From assembly GCA_017624955.1 (NCBI GenBank), contig JAGAMA010000024.1, positions 62,001 through 126,000 on the forward strand: DNA of 64,000 bases. The letters run 5' to 3'. This stretch comes from Alistipes sp. Lineage in GTDB: Bacteria; Bacteroidota; Bacteroidia; Bacteroidales; Rikenellaceae. The notes under the pieces were generated by a model. That model searched no databases and was not told the DNA's origin. It was given only the letters and a program-made list of their open reading frames with translations. This document shows positions 1 to 10,300 of the stretch, piece after piece. A program made the position numbers and the translations under genes. Positions within the stretch are counted from its first letter, which is position 1; each line of letters starts with the position of its first letter.

Positions 1-579
1 CACTACCAGGCCCTCTTCCCCATCGTGCAGGGTTGCGCCTACCCCGACCTAAGAGCCAAGGCGGCCGAAAATGTGCAACAGTACGATGCCGACGGCTACG
101 CCATTGGCGGTTTGGCGGTGGGCGAACCGACGGATGTCATGTACTCGATGATCGAGGTCGTGAATGCCGTCCTGCCCGAGAACAAACCCCGCTACCTGAT
201 GGGGGTCGGTACGCCCGTCAATATCCTGGAGGCGATCGACCGTGGTGTCGATATGTTCGACTGCGTGATGCCGACGCGCAACGGTCGCAACGGCCAACTC
301 TTCACGGCCGAGGGCATCATCAACATCCGCAACAAAAAGTGGGAGACGGACTTCACGCCCATCGACCCCGACGGCACGGCCTTTGTCGATCAGGTCTACA
401 CGAAGGCCTACCTGCACCACCTGGCCGTCTGCCAGGAGATGCTATGCGCCGAGATCGCCTCGCTGCACAACATCGCCTTCTACCTGCGCCTGGTGCGCAT
501 GGCCCGCGAACACATCATCGCCGGCGACTTCAAGCAGTGGAAGGAGCAGATGGTCATTAAACTTACGCAACGCCTCTAA
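1..579 (+). CDS. tgt: tRNA-guanine transglycosylase (queuine synthesis), 3' part only
   Basis: This is the C-terminal part of the enzyme that swaps guanine-34 for the queuosine precursor in tRNAs with GUN anticodons; the reading frame is already open at base 1. Visible family motifs are YAIGGLAVGEP, LMGVGTP and FDCVMPTRNGRNG, where the D of FDC is the catalytic nucleophile region. The usual zinc-binding Cys-x-Cys-x-x-Cys before AYLHHL is absent: the stretch reads PDGTAFVDQVYTKAYLHHL, so all three cysteines are replaced, while the later histidine (LHN) is kept. The downstream permease starts 3 bases after the stop, so the two genes are probably co-transcribed. Identification is firm; the 5' end lies outside the window. 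Confidence 0.95.
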   Translation, partial: HYQALFPIVQGCAYPDLRAKAAENVQQYDADGYAIGGLAVGEPTDVMYSMIEVVNAVLPENKPRYLMGVGTPVNILEAIDRGVDMFDCVMPTRNGRNGQLFTAEGIINIRNKKWETDFTPIDPDGTAFVDQVYTKAYLHHLAVCQEMLCAEIASLHNIAFYLRLVRMAREHIIAGDFKQWKEQMVIKLTQRL

Positions 580-582
580 CCC

Positions 583-1686
583 ATGAAGATCAGCAACCCC
601 GGATTCAAGATTTTGGATCGCTACATACTGGGCAAGTTCCTTATGACCTTCTTCTTCGCTATCGCGATGATCCTGGTGATCGTCGTGCTGTTCGACTATG
701 TGGAGAAGATCGACGACTTCACGGAGCTGCATGCCCCCCTCTCGGAGGTGTTGTTCGACTACTACCTGAACTTCATCCCCTACTTTGCGAACCAATTCTG
801 TTCGCTCTTTACCTTCATCGCCTGTATCTTCTTCACCTCGAAGCTGGCCTACCAGACCGAGATCGTGGCGATGCTCTCGGGCGGTATGTCGTTCCGAAGA
901 TTGATGTGGCCCTACTTCCTCGGCGCACTGATCATCGGTTCGCTCTCGCTCACGCTCAACCTCTGGATCATCCCCGTCACGCAGCAGAAGATCGTCTCGT
1001 TCGAGGCCAAGTATATCAAGCGCCGTCAGAATGTGCAGTTCGACCGCCACATCTACCGCCAGATCGAGCCGGGCACCTTTGCCTATGTGCGTGGCTACCA
1101 GAACAGCTCGAAGCGCGCCTCGTTCTTCGCCCTGGAGCAGTACGAGGATGGCTCGATGACCCGCTCGTTGGAGGCTGCCGACGTAACCTTCGACCCCGAG
1201 ACGAAGCGTTGGTCGGCGCAGCGCTACACCACACGCGAATTCGACTCACTCGAGAACGAGACCTTCACCCAATACCGCAACCTCGACACGCTGATCAACC
1301 TCGAGGAGGCGGAGCTGGGCGTGGTGAATCAGCTCATCAAGACGATGAACATCCACGAGCTGAACGAATTCCTGGCCCAGCAGCGCGAAAAGGGCTCCGA
1401 CACGATCAACATCATCCAGGTCGAGCAGCATGCCCGCTTCGCCTACCCGCTCGGCACCTTCATCCTGACCCTGATCGGTGTCTCGCTCTCCTCGCGTAAG
1501 GTGCGCGGAGGTACAGGTCTGCATATCGGCGTGGGTATCGCCCTCTGCTTCTCCTACATTCTCTTCTACCGCTTCTTCGAGGAGTTTGCCAAGAGTGGTT
1601 CGCTACCACCCGGCCTGGCCATCTGGCTACCCAACCTGATTTACCTCGTGATCGCCATCTACCTCTATCAGAAGGCCCCGAAATAG
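583..1686 (+). CDS. LptG/LptF-type permease (YjgP/YjgQ family)
   Basis: A 367-residue integral membrane protein of the YjgP/YjgQ family, which forms the inner-membrane part of the LptBFG exporter that moves lipopolysaccharide to the outer membrane. The N-terminus (LDRYILGKFLMTFFFAIAM) and the C-terminal membrane helices after a soluble periplasmic middle part (about residues 110-270) are typical. Three N-terminal and three C-terminal hydrophobic segments can be seen. It begins 3 bases after tgt, an arrangement common in Bacteroidales. Whether it corresponds to LptF or LptG cannot be decided from sequence alone. Confidence 0.88.
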   Translation: MKISNPGFKILDRYILGKFLMTFFFAIAMILVIVVLFDYVEKIDDFTELHAPLSEVLFDYYLNFIPYFANQFCSLFTFIACIFFTSKLAYQTEIVAMLSGGMSFRRLMWPYFLGALIIGSLSLTLNLWIIPVTQQKIVSFEAKYIKRRQNVQFDRHIYRQIEPGTFAYVRGYQNSSKRASFFALEQYEDGSMTRSLEAADVTFDPETKRWSAQRYTTREFDSLENETFTQYRNLDTLINLEEAELGVVNQLIKTMNIHELNEFLAQQREKGSDTINIIQVEQHARFAYPLGTFILTLIGVSLSSRKVRGGTGLHIGVGIALCFSYILFYRFFEEFAKSGSLPPGLAIWLPNLIYLVIAIYLYQKAPK

Positions 1687-1707
1687 TAGTATTTACGCAT
1701 TGCAATT

Positions 1708-2670
1708 ATGGCAAAGAAAACCAATAAAACCCTGTGGCAGCGGTTGCGTTCGAACCGCCTTGCCTGGAACCTCTTCCTGATCGTCGTGATCATGCTGGCG
1801 CTGGCCGTCTCGGCCCATATCCTGATGCAGATTGCCACGCGCCACGGTGCTCGTCGCACGGTGCCCGACTTCTCGGGTATCGCCCTCCGGGATGCCGAGC
1901 AGCTCGCCAAGCAGCACGACCTGGAGCTTCACATCAACGACTCGCTCTTTGTCCCCGCCTACGAGGGTGGCATCATCCTCGATCAGCTCCCCGAGGGGGG
2001 CGTGGAGGTCAAGCCGGGTCGCACGGTCTACATCACGATCAACTCCTTCCGCCAGAAGATGGTCCCCGTACCCTTTGTGGCGGGTCGCTCGTTGCGCCAG
2101 GCGAAGAACATGCTTGAGATTGCCGGTCTGGAGATCGAGGAGCTGGTCTATCGCCCCGATATGGCCACAAACTATGTCTTGGAGCAGTACTACGACCGTC
2201 AGCAGATCCTGGCCGAGAGCCGCGTGGAGGCCGAGATGGGCTCAGGCATCACGCTCTATGTGGGTGTCGATGCAAAGGAGAATGTCACCTTCGTACCGCA
2301 GGTAGTGGGTCTTTCGCTGCACGATGCAAAGGGCCGCCTGTGGGAGTCGGGCCTCAACGTAGGCAAGGTGATCTACGAGGAGGGCATCAACCTGCTGAAC
2401 CAAAAAGAGGCGCGCGTCTATGCCCAGAGCAACCCCGCCGAGCAGGCCCTGGGGCTGGGAACGGCGGTTGATCTGATGCTCACGCTCGACCTGGATCGCG
2501 TGAAGCAGGTGCGCGCCGAGGCCGAGAAGCTGGCGCGTGAGGCGGCCGAGGAGCGTCTGCGCCTGGAGAAGGAGCAGGCCGACTCGTTGGCCCGTGTAGC
2601 CCTGGAGGGTGCTATCGTACCCGTCGAGGGGGAGCAAACGGAGGAGAACGAAGAGGAGTTTTTTGAGTAA
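1708..2670 (+). CDS. Membrane-anchored PASTA-domain protein
   Basis: A 320-residue protein with a short cytoplasmic N-terminus, one membrane helix at about residues 20-40, and three PASTA repeats starting near residues 51 (VPDFSG), 119 (VPVPFVAG) and 193 (VPQVVG). PASTA domains bind peptidoglycan or beta-lactam-like ligands and usually sit on serine/threonine kinases or penicillin-binding proteins; no kinase domain is present here, which is the usual Bacteroidales form. The last 50 residues are rich in Ala, Glu and Arg and are likely helical or coiled coil. The stop codon overlaps the start of rluD by one base (TAATG), which suggests translational coupling. Confidence 0.85.
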   Translation: MAKKTNKTLWQRLRSNRLAWNLFLIVVIMLALAVSAHILMQIATRHGARRTVPDFSGIALRDAEQLAKQHDLELHINDSLFVPAYEGGIILDQLPEGGVEVKPGRTVYITINSFRQKMVPVPFVAGRSLRQAKNMLEIAGLEIEELVYRPDMATNYVLEQYYDRQQILAESRVEAEMGSGITLYVGVDAKENVTFVPQVVGLSLHDAKGRLWESGLNVGKVIYEEGINLLNQKEARVYAQSNPAEQALGLGTAVDLMLTLDLDRVKQVRAEAEKLAREAAEERLRLEKEQADSLARVALEGAIVPVEGEQTEENEEEFFE

Positions 2671-3788
2671 TGGAGCTTTACGAACAACATAAGCCGATCG
2701 AGCAGGAGGAGCTTACGCCTGATCCCGATCTCGACCTCATGCCCGACGAGGGCGAGGAGGGCGAAGAGGGTGGACTCTACGAGCACTTCAACGTCACGGT
2801 CGATAAGGGACAGTCGCTCCTGCGCCTCGATAAATTCCTCAAGGCGCGCATGGAGCGCTCGTCGCGCAACCGCATCCAGGCGGCCATCGACTCGGGCAAT
2901 GTGCTGGTCAACGGATCGCCCTCGAAGTCGAGCTACAAGGTCAAGCCGCTGGACTACATCCAGGTCGTGATGCCCTACCCGCGCCGCGATGTATCGCTCA
3001 TACCGCAGGATATTCCGCTCGAGATTCCCTATGAGGATGATGACCTGCTCCTGGTTAATAAGCCGGCCGGCATGGTGGTTCACCCGGGTGTGGGCAACCA
3101 CTACGGCACGCTGGTCAATGCCCTGCTCTACCACCTGCAGGGACCCGATGCCAAGGCCGAGAGCGAGGATCGCGCCGGCTTGGTACACCGCATCGACAAG
3201 GATACTTCGGGGCTATTGGTGATTGCCAAAACCGAGGAGGCACATGCCCGCCTGGCCAAGCAGTTCTTCGACCACACGATCTACCGCCGCTATGTGGCCC
3301 TCGTGTGGGGTAACTTCGAGGAGGACGAGGGCACGATCATCGGCAACATCGGTCGCTCGCCCCGTGAGCGGCAGAAGATGTATGTCTTCGAGGATGGCTC
3401 GGATGGCAAGCATGCCGTGACCCACTACAAGGTGCTGCGCCGCTACGGCTATGTGACCCTTGTGGAGTGCCGCCTCGAGACGGGCCGCACCCACCAGATT
3501 CGTGTCCATATGTCGTGGAAGGGACACCCCCTCTTCAACGATGCCCGCTACGGCGGTGACCGCATCCTGAAGGGAACGACCTTCACGAAATATAAGCAGT
3601 TTATCGAGAATTGCTTTGAGCTGATGCCGCGCCAGGCCCTGCATGCCAAGGCGCTCGGCTTCACGCACCCGCGCACGGGCAAGGAGCTGCTGCTCGACAG
3701 CGAGCTACCGGCCGATTTCAAAGCCGTGCTCCAGAAGTGGGATACCTACACCTCGGCCATCGACACCTTCGAAACGGCCGAAATCTAA
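2670..3788 (+). CDS. rluD: Ribosomal large subunit pseudouridine synthase, RluD family
   Basis: A 372-residue RluA/RluD-family pseudouridine synthase that would modify uridines of 23S rRNA. An acidic N-terminal extension of about 35 residues, rich in Glu and Asp, precedes an S4 RNA-binding domain (about residues 50-100, RLDKFLKAR) and the catalytic domain with HRIDKDTSGLLVIAKT at 173-188, in which D176 is the expected catalytic aspartate. The late motif ETGRTHQIRVHM is also present. The start overlaps the stop of the PASTA gene by one base. The acidic extension is longer than in the E. coli protein. Exact target uridines are inferred from the family. Confidence 0.92.
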   Translation: MELYEQHKPIEQEELTPDPDLDLMPDEGEEGEEGGLYEHFNVTVDKGQSLLRLDKFLKARMERSSRNRIQAAIDSGNVLVNGSPSKSSYKVKPLDYIQVVMPYPRRDVSLIPQDIPLEIPYEDDDLLLVNKPAGMVVHPGVGNHYGTLVNALLYHLQGPDAKAESEDRAGLVHRIDKDTSGLLVIAKTEEAHARLAKQFFDHTIYRRYVALVWGNFEEDEGTIIGNIGRSPRERQKMYVFEDGSDGKHAVTHYKVLRRYGYVTLVECRLETGRTHQIRVHMSWKGHPLFNDARYGGDRILKGTTFTKYKQFIENCFELMPRQALHAKALGFTHPRTGKELLLDSELPADFKAVLQKWDTYTSAIDTFETAEI

Positions 3789-3803
3789 CCCCCAAAACCG
3801 ACC

Positions 3804-5174
3804 ATGAAAAAGATCCTTTCGGCCTTTGCCGCCGCCCTCATGCTGATTGGGTGCCACACACACCAAACCGAACCCCTCACGCCACAGGAGGCGATCATTC
3901 AGAACATCGCCCGCACGTCGTTTCCCGATCGGGTGTGGGAGATTGCACCGATTGAGGGCGAGGAGATGCTCCCCGTCATCCAGCAGGCGATCGACTCCTG
4001 CTCCTACTACGGAGGCGGCATGGTACGCATCGGTGCAGGCGAATACGCTCTCAACGGAGCGCTGAAGCTCAAGAGCAATGTCAATCTGCACCTTGTGGAG
4101 GGGGCTTACCTCCGCTTCAGCGGTCGCTCGGAGGATTTCCTGCCCGTGGTTTTGACCCGCTGGGAGGGTACGGAGCTCTATGGCCACTCGCCGATGATCT
4201 ACGCCTACCACTGCACGAACATCGCCCTCACGGGTCGCGGCACGATCGATGCGCAGGGTGGCAAGGAGTTCGCCGCCTGGAGTCAGATCGAGGCCGAGGA
4301 TCGGGATCGCCTGCGCGAGATGGGCGACAAGCTCATCCCCGTCGAGGAGCGCATCTTCGGCGCGGGTACGGTGCTGCGCCCCTCGATGGTGCAGTTCTAC
4401 GGCTGTTCGCGTATCCTCGTGGAGGATCTGATGCTCCGAGACTCCCCCTTCTGGACGATCCACCCCGTCTTTTGCGACAATGTGATTGTGCGTGGCGTGA
4501 CGATCGACAGCCATTTCCCCAACAACGACGGTTGCGACCCCGAATCAACCTCGAATGTGCTGATCGAAAACTGCACCTTCCGTACGGGTGACGACTCGGT
4601 GGCGATCAAGGCCGGTCGTGACACGGATGGCCGCTCGACGGGTCGTCCCTCGGAGAATATCGTGGTGCGCAACTGCCGCTTCCACTCCGAGTGCAACGGC
4701 CTCTGCATCGGCAGCGAGATGTCGGGCGGTGCAGCCAATGTCTATATGGGAAATGTCGAGATCGGCACCGTGAAGAATGCCATCTACTTCAAGTCGAACA
4801 AGGACCGTGGCGGCTACATCCGCAACGTAAGGGTCAAGGATATCACCGTCGAGCGGGCGCGTGGTGCGATTCTGCGCTTCGAAACGAACTACTTCGGCTT
4901 CCGTGGCGGCAACTACCCCGCGCAGTACGAGGATTTTGTGATCGAAAATGTCGTAGCCAAGCGTGCCGATAACTACGCCCTCTTCATGGAGGGAAATCCC
5001 GAAAAGAGGATTCGCAACATTGCCATTCACAACTTCCATGTGGAGGATGCCGTGCATCCTTTCCACCTGATGCTCACCGAGGGGGTGGTGCTGAAGAACA
5101 GCTCCGTCAATGGCGAGCCGCTTGCCGAAACGCTCCCCGAGGATAGCGAGAAGATTATTTTGGACGTTTATTAA
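3804..5174 (+). CDS. Glycoside hydrolase family 28 (polygalacturonase-like) lipoprotein
   Basis: A 456-residue secreted lipoprotein: the signal peptide ends in LIGC with the lipidated cysteine at residue 17. The rest is a right-handed beta-helix with GH28 motifs: NNDGCD at 240-245, GDD at 262-264, IGSE at 302-305 and YFKS near 328-331 in the place of the usual RIK. The three aspartates expected for inverting hydrolysis of galacturonan are visible (D242, D263, D264). GH28 enzymes cut polygalacturonic acid or rhamnogalacturonan backbones or side chains. It lies 15 bases after rluD and before ygiQ, and may belong functionally to the SusC/SusD locus that follows. Exact substrate is unknown. Confidence 0.88.
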   Translation: MKKILSAFAAALMLIGCHTHQTEPLTPQEAIIQNIARTSFPDRVWEIAPIEGEEMLPVIQQAIDSCSYYGGGMVRIGAGEYALNGALKLKSNVNLHLVEGAYLRFSGRSEDFLPVVLTRWEGTELYGHSPMIYAYHCTNIALTGRGTIDAQGGKEFAAWSQIEAEDRDRLREMGDKLIPVEERIFGAGTVLRPSMVQFYGCSRILVEDLMLRDSPFWTIHPVFCDNVIVRGVTIDSHFPNNDGCDPESTSNVLIENCTFRTGDDSVAIKAGRDTDGRSTGRPSENIVVRNCRFHSECNGLCIGSEMSGGAANVYMGNVEIGTVKNAIYFKSNKDRGGYIRNVRVKDITVERARGAILRFETNYFGFRGGNYPAQYEDFVIENVVAKRADNYALFMEGNPEKRIRNIAIHNFHVEDAVHPFHLMLTEGVVLKNSSVNGEPLAETLPEDSEKIILDVY

Positions 5175-5182
5175 TCGCGACT

Positions 5183-6934
5183 ATGGCCTTTCTGCCGACC
5201 ACAATCAAAGAGGTACGCGCGCGCGGGTGGGATGCCTTGGATGTCATCCTCTTCACGGGCGATGCCTACATCGACCACCCCTCGTTTGGCGCGGCGGTGA
5301 TCGGTCGTCTGCTGGAGGCCGAGGGCTACCGCGTGGCGATTGTTCCGCAGCCCAACTGGCGCGACGATCTGCGCGACTTCAAAAAGCTGGGCACACCCCG
5401 CCTCTTCTTCGCCATCACGGGTGGCGCGATGGATTCGATGGTGAACCACTATACGGCCAACCTGCGCCTCCGACACGACGATGCCTACACGGCCGGTGGT
5501 CAGGCGGGATTTCGTCCCGACCGCACGGTGAGTGTCTATAGCCAAATCCTCAAACGCTTGTTCCCCCACACCCCCGTCGTGATTGGCGGCATCGAGGCTT
5601 CGCTGCGCCGCCTGACCCACTACGACTATTGGGAGGATCGGCTTCACCCCTCGATTCTCTGCTCGTCGGGGGCCGATCTGTTGGTCTACGGCATGGGCGA
5701 CCGCACGATTTTGGAGGTGGCACGCGCCATGAAGAACGGCTTCAACGCCAAGCTCCTGCGCAAGATTCCGCAGGTGGCCTTTCGTGCCGAGAAGAGCTAC
5801 ATCGAGCGCCTCGATCCCGAAAAGACGGTGCGCCTGCACTCGTTTGAGGTGTGCCAAAAATCGAAGGAGGCCTTTGGCGAGAATTTCTGCATCATCGAGA
5901 CACTGAGCAACCTCCTGCACCCCGACAAGACACTCGTGGAGGGCGTGGGCGAGGAGTGGGTCGTGGTCACGCCGCCCCACTCGATTCTCACAACCGAGGA
6001 GCTGGATCGCTCGTTCGACCTCCCCTATGAGCGTGCTCCCCACCCCCGCTATGAGGGGCGTGGTGCCATTCCGGCGTGGGAGATGATCAAACACTCGGTC
6101 AATATGCACCGTGGCTGCTTTGGCGGCTGCTCGTTCTGCACCATCTCGGCCCACCAGGGCAAATTTATCCAGTCGCGCAGCGAACGCTCGATCCTGCAGG
6201 AGGTGGAGCGTATTACCAAGATGGCCGACTTCCGCGGCAACCTCTCCGATATCGGAGGCCCCTCGGCCAATATGTACCGCATGGGCGGGCGCGATAAGAC
6301 GCTTTGCGAGAAGTGTCGTCGCCCCTCGTGTCTGCATCCGAAGCGATGCCCGAACCTCGACAACGACCACCGTCCGCTCCTGGCCCTGTATGAGAAGATT
6401 CGCGCCATGAAGGGGATCAAACACGCCTACATCGGCAGCGGCATCCGCTACGACCTCTTCGACCAAAGTCCCTACCTTCAGACCGTCCTGAAATACCACA
6501 CCTCGGGTCGCCTGAAGGTCGCCCCCGAACACACGGAGGATCATGTCTTGCACCTGATGCGCAAGCCGCCCTTTGCCCTCTTCGAGCGACTGAACGAGGA
6601 TTTTCACGCCATCTGTCGCCGTGAGGGGCTGCGCTACCAGCTTATCCCCTACTTTATCTCCTCCCACCCGGGTTGCATGGAGAGGGATATGAAGGCCCTC
6701 TCGGAGCGCGTGCTGGGCAAACTGCACTTTACTCTGGAGCAGGTGCAGGACCTTACGCCAACCCCGATGACCCTCTCGTCGGTGATGTTCTATACGGGGA
6801 TGAATCCCTATACGCAGAAGCCGCTCTTCGTGGCCCGCTCACAGGAGGAAAAACGCGCACAAAAGGGGTACTTTTTCCGCAAGCCAACGCAGGAAAAACG
6901 AGAGAAAAGAGAAAGAAGAAGCCCCAAAAAGTAG
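5183..6934 (+). CDS. YgiQ family radical SAM protein
   Basis: A 583-residue UPF0313/YgiQ radical SAM protein. The iron-sulfur cluster motif Cys-x3-Cys-x2-Cys is at C312, C316 and C319 (RGCFGGCSFC), after an N-terminal domain of about 300 residues with ITGGAMDSM and GGIEASLRR, both typical of this family. A second cysteine-rich segment (LCEKCRRPSCLHPKRC) follows. The reaction it carries out is not established for the family. It starts 8 bases after the GH28 gene. A Lys/Arg-rich tail ends the protein, and a terminator follows. Confidence 0.9.
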   Translation: MAFLPTTIKEVRARGWDALDVILFTGDAYIDHPSFGAAVIGRLLEAEGYRVAIVPQPNWRDDLRDFKKLGTPRLFFAITGGAMDSMVNHYTANLRLRHDDAYTAGGQAGFRPDRTVSVYSQILKRLFPHTPVVIGGIEASLRRLTHYDYWEDRLHPSILCSSGADLLVYGMGDRTILEVARAMKNGFNAKLLRKIPQVAFRAEKSYIERLDPEKTVRLHSFEVCQKSKEAFGENFCIIETLSNLLHPDKTLVEGVGEEWVVVTPPHSILTTEELDRSFDLPYERAPHPRYEGRGAIPAWEMIKHSVNMHRGCFGGCSFCTISAHQGKFIQSRSERSILQEVERITKMADFRGNLSDIGGPSANMYRMGGRDKTLCEKCRRPSCLHPKRCPNLDNDHRPLLALYEKIRAMKGIKHAYIGSGIRYDLFDQSPYLQTVLKYHTSGRLKVAPEHTEDHVLHLMRKPPFALFERLNEDFHAICRREGLRYQLIPYFISSHPGCMERDMKALSERVLGKLHFTLEQVQDLTPTPMTLSSVMFYTGMNPYTQKPLFVARSQEEKRAQKGYFFRKPTQEKREKRERRSPKK

Positions 6935-7339
6935 GATTCCTTCCATCACGACAGATTCCATGCAGCCTTTCGGTTGCTGCACGGTAATTAATAAAAAATC
7001 CACCTTCCCAAGTAAGCTTTGGAGGTGGTTTTTCTTTTTTAAGTCACTCCGAGGAGGAACGGCATAGGCTGAACATCATTGGGCCACATGACCGACAAGG
7101 AAAAATTTCGTAATCCCTCGTAATTTATTCCCCTGTTTTTTCGTCCCACCCCGCTCAAAAGCGCGTGTAGCGTGGTTTTAAGGATTTCGTGTCCGCCTAT
7201 TGTGCAATTTCGTCCCCACCCATGCAGCATTTTTTCGCCACCTTTGTAATTGAAAAATTGTGGGATTAATCCATCTCGCATTTTTGGCCACAAGCGAAAC
7301 CTATTAATAACCTAAATGTTTAACTAAAAAAACAACAGC
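6935..7339 (+). other. Intergenic region with terminator and susC leader
   Basis: About 400 bases without a protein gene. The first part holds a small hairpin (6962-6980, GCAGC arms) and a terminator at 6994-7040. The rest is the leader of the SusC gene. A weak -7-like element CACCTTTG lies at 7239-7246, about 95 bases before the start codon, but no TTTG is found at the usual distance upstream. A short AT-rich stretch (7300-7335) precedes the start codon. No small gene is supported. Confidence 0.5.
6994..7040 (+). terminator. Rho-independent terminator after ygiQ
   Basis: Arms CCACCTTCC (7000-7008) and GGAGGTGG (7021-7028) can pair with one bulge, preceded by an A run and followed by a T-rich tract to 7040. 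Confidence 0.75.
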
Positions 7340-10300
7340 ATGAAAAACAATTCTACGAATCATGCGTTCACGGCATTTGCCCGCAAGCTCTCGTTTACAG
7401 TGTGCTTCCTGGCTCTCTCCGTGTTTGCATTCGCACAGCAGCGCGTCACCGGTACGGTTACCGACGCTGCGGGTGAACCGGTGATTGGTGCCAGTGTAGT
7501 CGTTGAAGGTACGACTACGGGTACGACGACCGGTGTGAACGGTCAGTACTCGCTCGCGGTACCTGCCAAATCTACGCTGGTCTTCTCGTTTCTGGGCTAC
7601 AAGGAGGTGAAGGTCGAGGTGGCAGGCAAGACCTCGATTGACATCACGATGACCGAGGATGCTGCCGCGCTGGACGAGGTAGTGGTAATCGGTTACGGTA
7701 CGGTAAAGAAGCGTGACCTGACGGGTGCCGTTTCGTCGGTGAAGTCGGATGTGGTGAAGCTCACCCCGTCGGCCAACCCGATGGAGTCGCTGCAGGGTCG
7801 TATCGCCGGTCTCGATATCACGAAGTCGAGCGGTCAGGCCGGTGCTGGCGTATCGATGCAGCTGCGTGGTAATCGTTCGATTTCGGAGGGTGGTAACCCG
7901 CTGATCCTGATCGACGGTATGCCGGGTAGCTACTCGTCGCTCAACCCCAACGACATCGAGTCGATCGATGTGCTGAAGGATGCTTCGGCTACGGCCGTTT
8001 ACGGTTCGAGCGGTTCGAACGGTGTGATCATCATCACCACGAAGAAGGGTAAGGAGGGTCAGCTCAGCGTGAACTTCGATGCTTATGTCGGTATCAGCGA
8101 CTGGTCGGTACTCCCCGAGAAGACTCCTCAGCACTATGTAGCTACGGTTACCGAGGCGCAGAAGTGGGCCGGTACCTATGACCCGTCGGCCGATGTGCTG
8201 AACGAGGCGATGCGTGAGGCTTTCGATAAGGGTCACATCATCGATTGGCCCGATGCTATCCTGAACACGGGTGTAACGCAGAACTACTCGCTCTCGGTAT
8301 CGGGTGGTACGCAGAAGACGCAGGCCTACTTCTCGGTCAACTACTCGGAGGAGCAGGGTCAGTACAAGCGCGACAACTACAAGCTCTACTCGTCGATGAT
8401 GCGCATCAACCACAATATCAATAAGTGGTTCTCGGCCGGTATCCACACGCAGCTCTCGTATTCGGATAAGGAGAGTTCCTACTCGAAGCTCGAGCAGGCG
8501 ATGCGTGCCAACCCCTTCGGCCAGCTCTACAAGGAGGATGGCTCGGTGAACGAGTATCCCGTTATTGACGACAACCGTCAGGTGAACCTCCTGCTGAACG
8601 AGGATCGTGACGTATATCGTCGTCCGTCGAACTCCTTCTCGATGTATTTCCAGCCCTATGTGCGCCTTACGCCGCTGAAGGGTCTGACCCTGGAGTCGCG
8701 CGTAAGCGCTGCTATTTCGTATAGCAACTCGAAGCAGTGGATCGGTTTCGGCTCGTATCAGTTCTACGATGCTGCCGGTACGGGTGCCGTAGATGCTCCC
8801 CACTCGGAGACGGCCAACTTCACCTCGGCCTCGGTATCGAACAGCCGCAGCTGGGGTTACACCTGGGAGAACATCCTGACCTACAACTTCTCGATCGCTA
8901 AGGATCACGAGTTCACGGTAACGGGTGTAACCGCCTACTCGCACAGCCAGAACGAGTCGTCGAGTGCCTCGGCTACGGGCTTTACGACCAACGCCTACAA
9001 GTGGACGAACCTGAACAAGGCCACCGGTACGAAGAATGTATCGTCGGGCTACTCGATGGGTAAGTCGATGGGTCTGGTAGCTCGTCTGAACTACTCGTAC
9101 CTGGGTAAGTACCTCTTCTCGGCTTCGATCCGCCACGATGCCAACTCGAAGCTCGCCGAGGATTGCCGCTGGGATACCTTCCCCGCCGTATCGGCCGGTT
9201 GGCGCATTTCGGAGGAGAAGTTCATGGATGGCACGAAGGGCTGGTTGGACAACCTGAAGCTGCGTGTAGGTTATGGTGAGACGGGTGCTGCCGGTATCAA
9301 CGCCTACTCGTCGTGGTCGATCCTGAACCAGGGCATCATGTCGCTCGGTGGTGTACAGACGACCAACGCCTACTTCCCGACCAACATCACGAACGCTGCC
9401 CTCGGTTGGGAGCGCTCGAAGAGCTGGAACTTCGGTATCGATGCTTCGTTCTTCAACAACCGCATCGACCTGTCGGCCGAGTACTACATCGTGAATACGG
9501 ACGATGTAATTTGGAACCTCACGCTGCCCATCACGAATGGTGGTGCCAACGCCGAGACCTTCTTTACGACGACGGCCAACATGGCCAAGACCCAGAACAA
9601 GGGTGTCGAGGTTACCCTGACCACGCGCAACATCGTGAAGCGCGACTTCCAGTGGACCTCGACCATTACCTTTGCCAAGAACAAGGAGCAGGTGAAGGCC
9701 CTGGGTGAAGGTGCTGCCGAGTTCGTACAGCAGGATTCGCGCGACGAGAAGTCGTACACGCTGCACATTGGCGATCCCGTGAAGTCGTACTGGCACTATA
9801 AGCTCGACGGCGTATGGCAGAAGGGCGAGGAGGCAGATGCTGCCGCCTTTGGTAAGATTCCGGGTGACCTGAAGGTCAATGTTCCGGGCATGGAGAAGGT
9901 TTCGGATGGTGTATGGCGCAAGGCCTACGAGCAGGAGGACGGCTCGATCGAGTACAACGAGTACACGGCCGAGAATCCCTACTCGGTATCGGCTGCCGAC
10001 AAGCAGATGATCGGTCACAACACGCCCGATTGGCAGTTCGGTTTCCAGAATACCTTTACCTACAAGTGGTTCGACCTCTCGATCTATATGTATGGCCGCT
10101 TCGGTCAGATGATGTACTACGATCCGCTGTTGTGGTACTCGTCGAGCGGTGGTAACTTCCCCGACTACTTCAACTACTGGACGCCCGAGAATCCCTCGAA
10201 CGATTTCCCGTCGCTGAACTCGTCGCGTAACTGGAAGGATGATTCGTACTACACGGCTCGCGCCTTTGTCGATGGTTCGTTCTTCAAGATCAAGAACATC

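Noticed and set aside
5171..6727. 518-codon minus-strand frame opposite ygiQ
   Set aside because: Antisense of a well-supported radical SAM gene.
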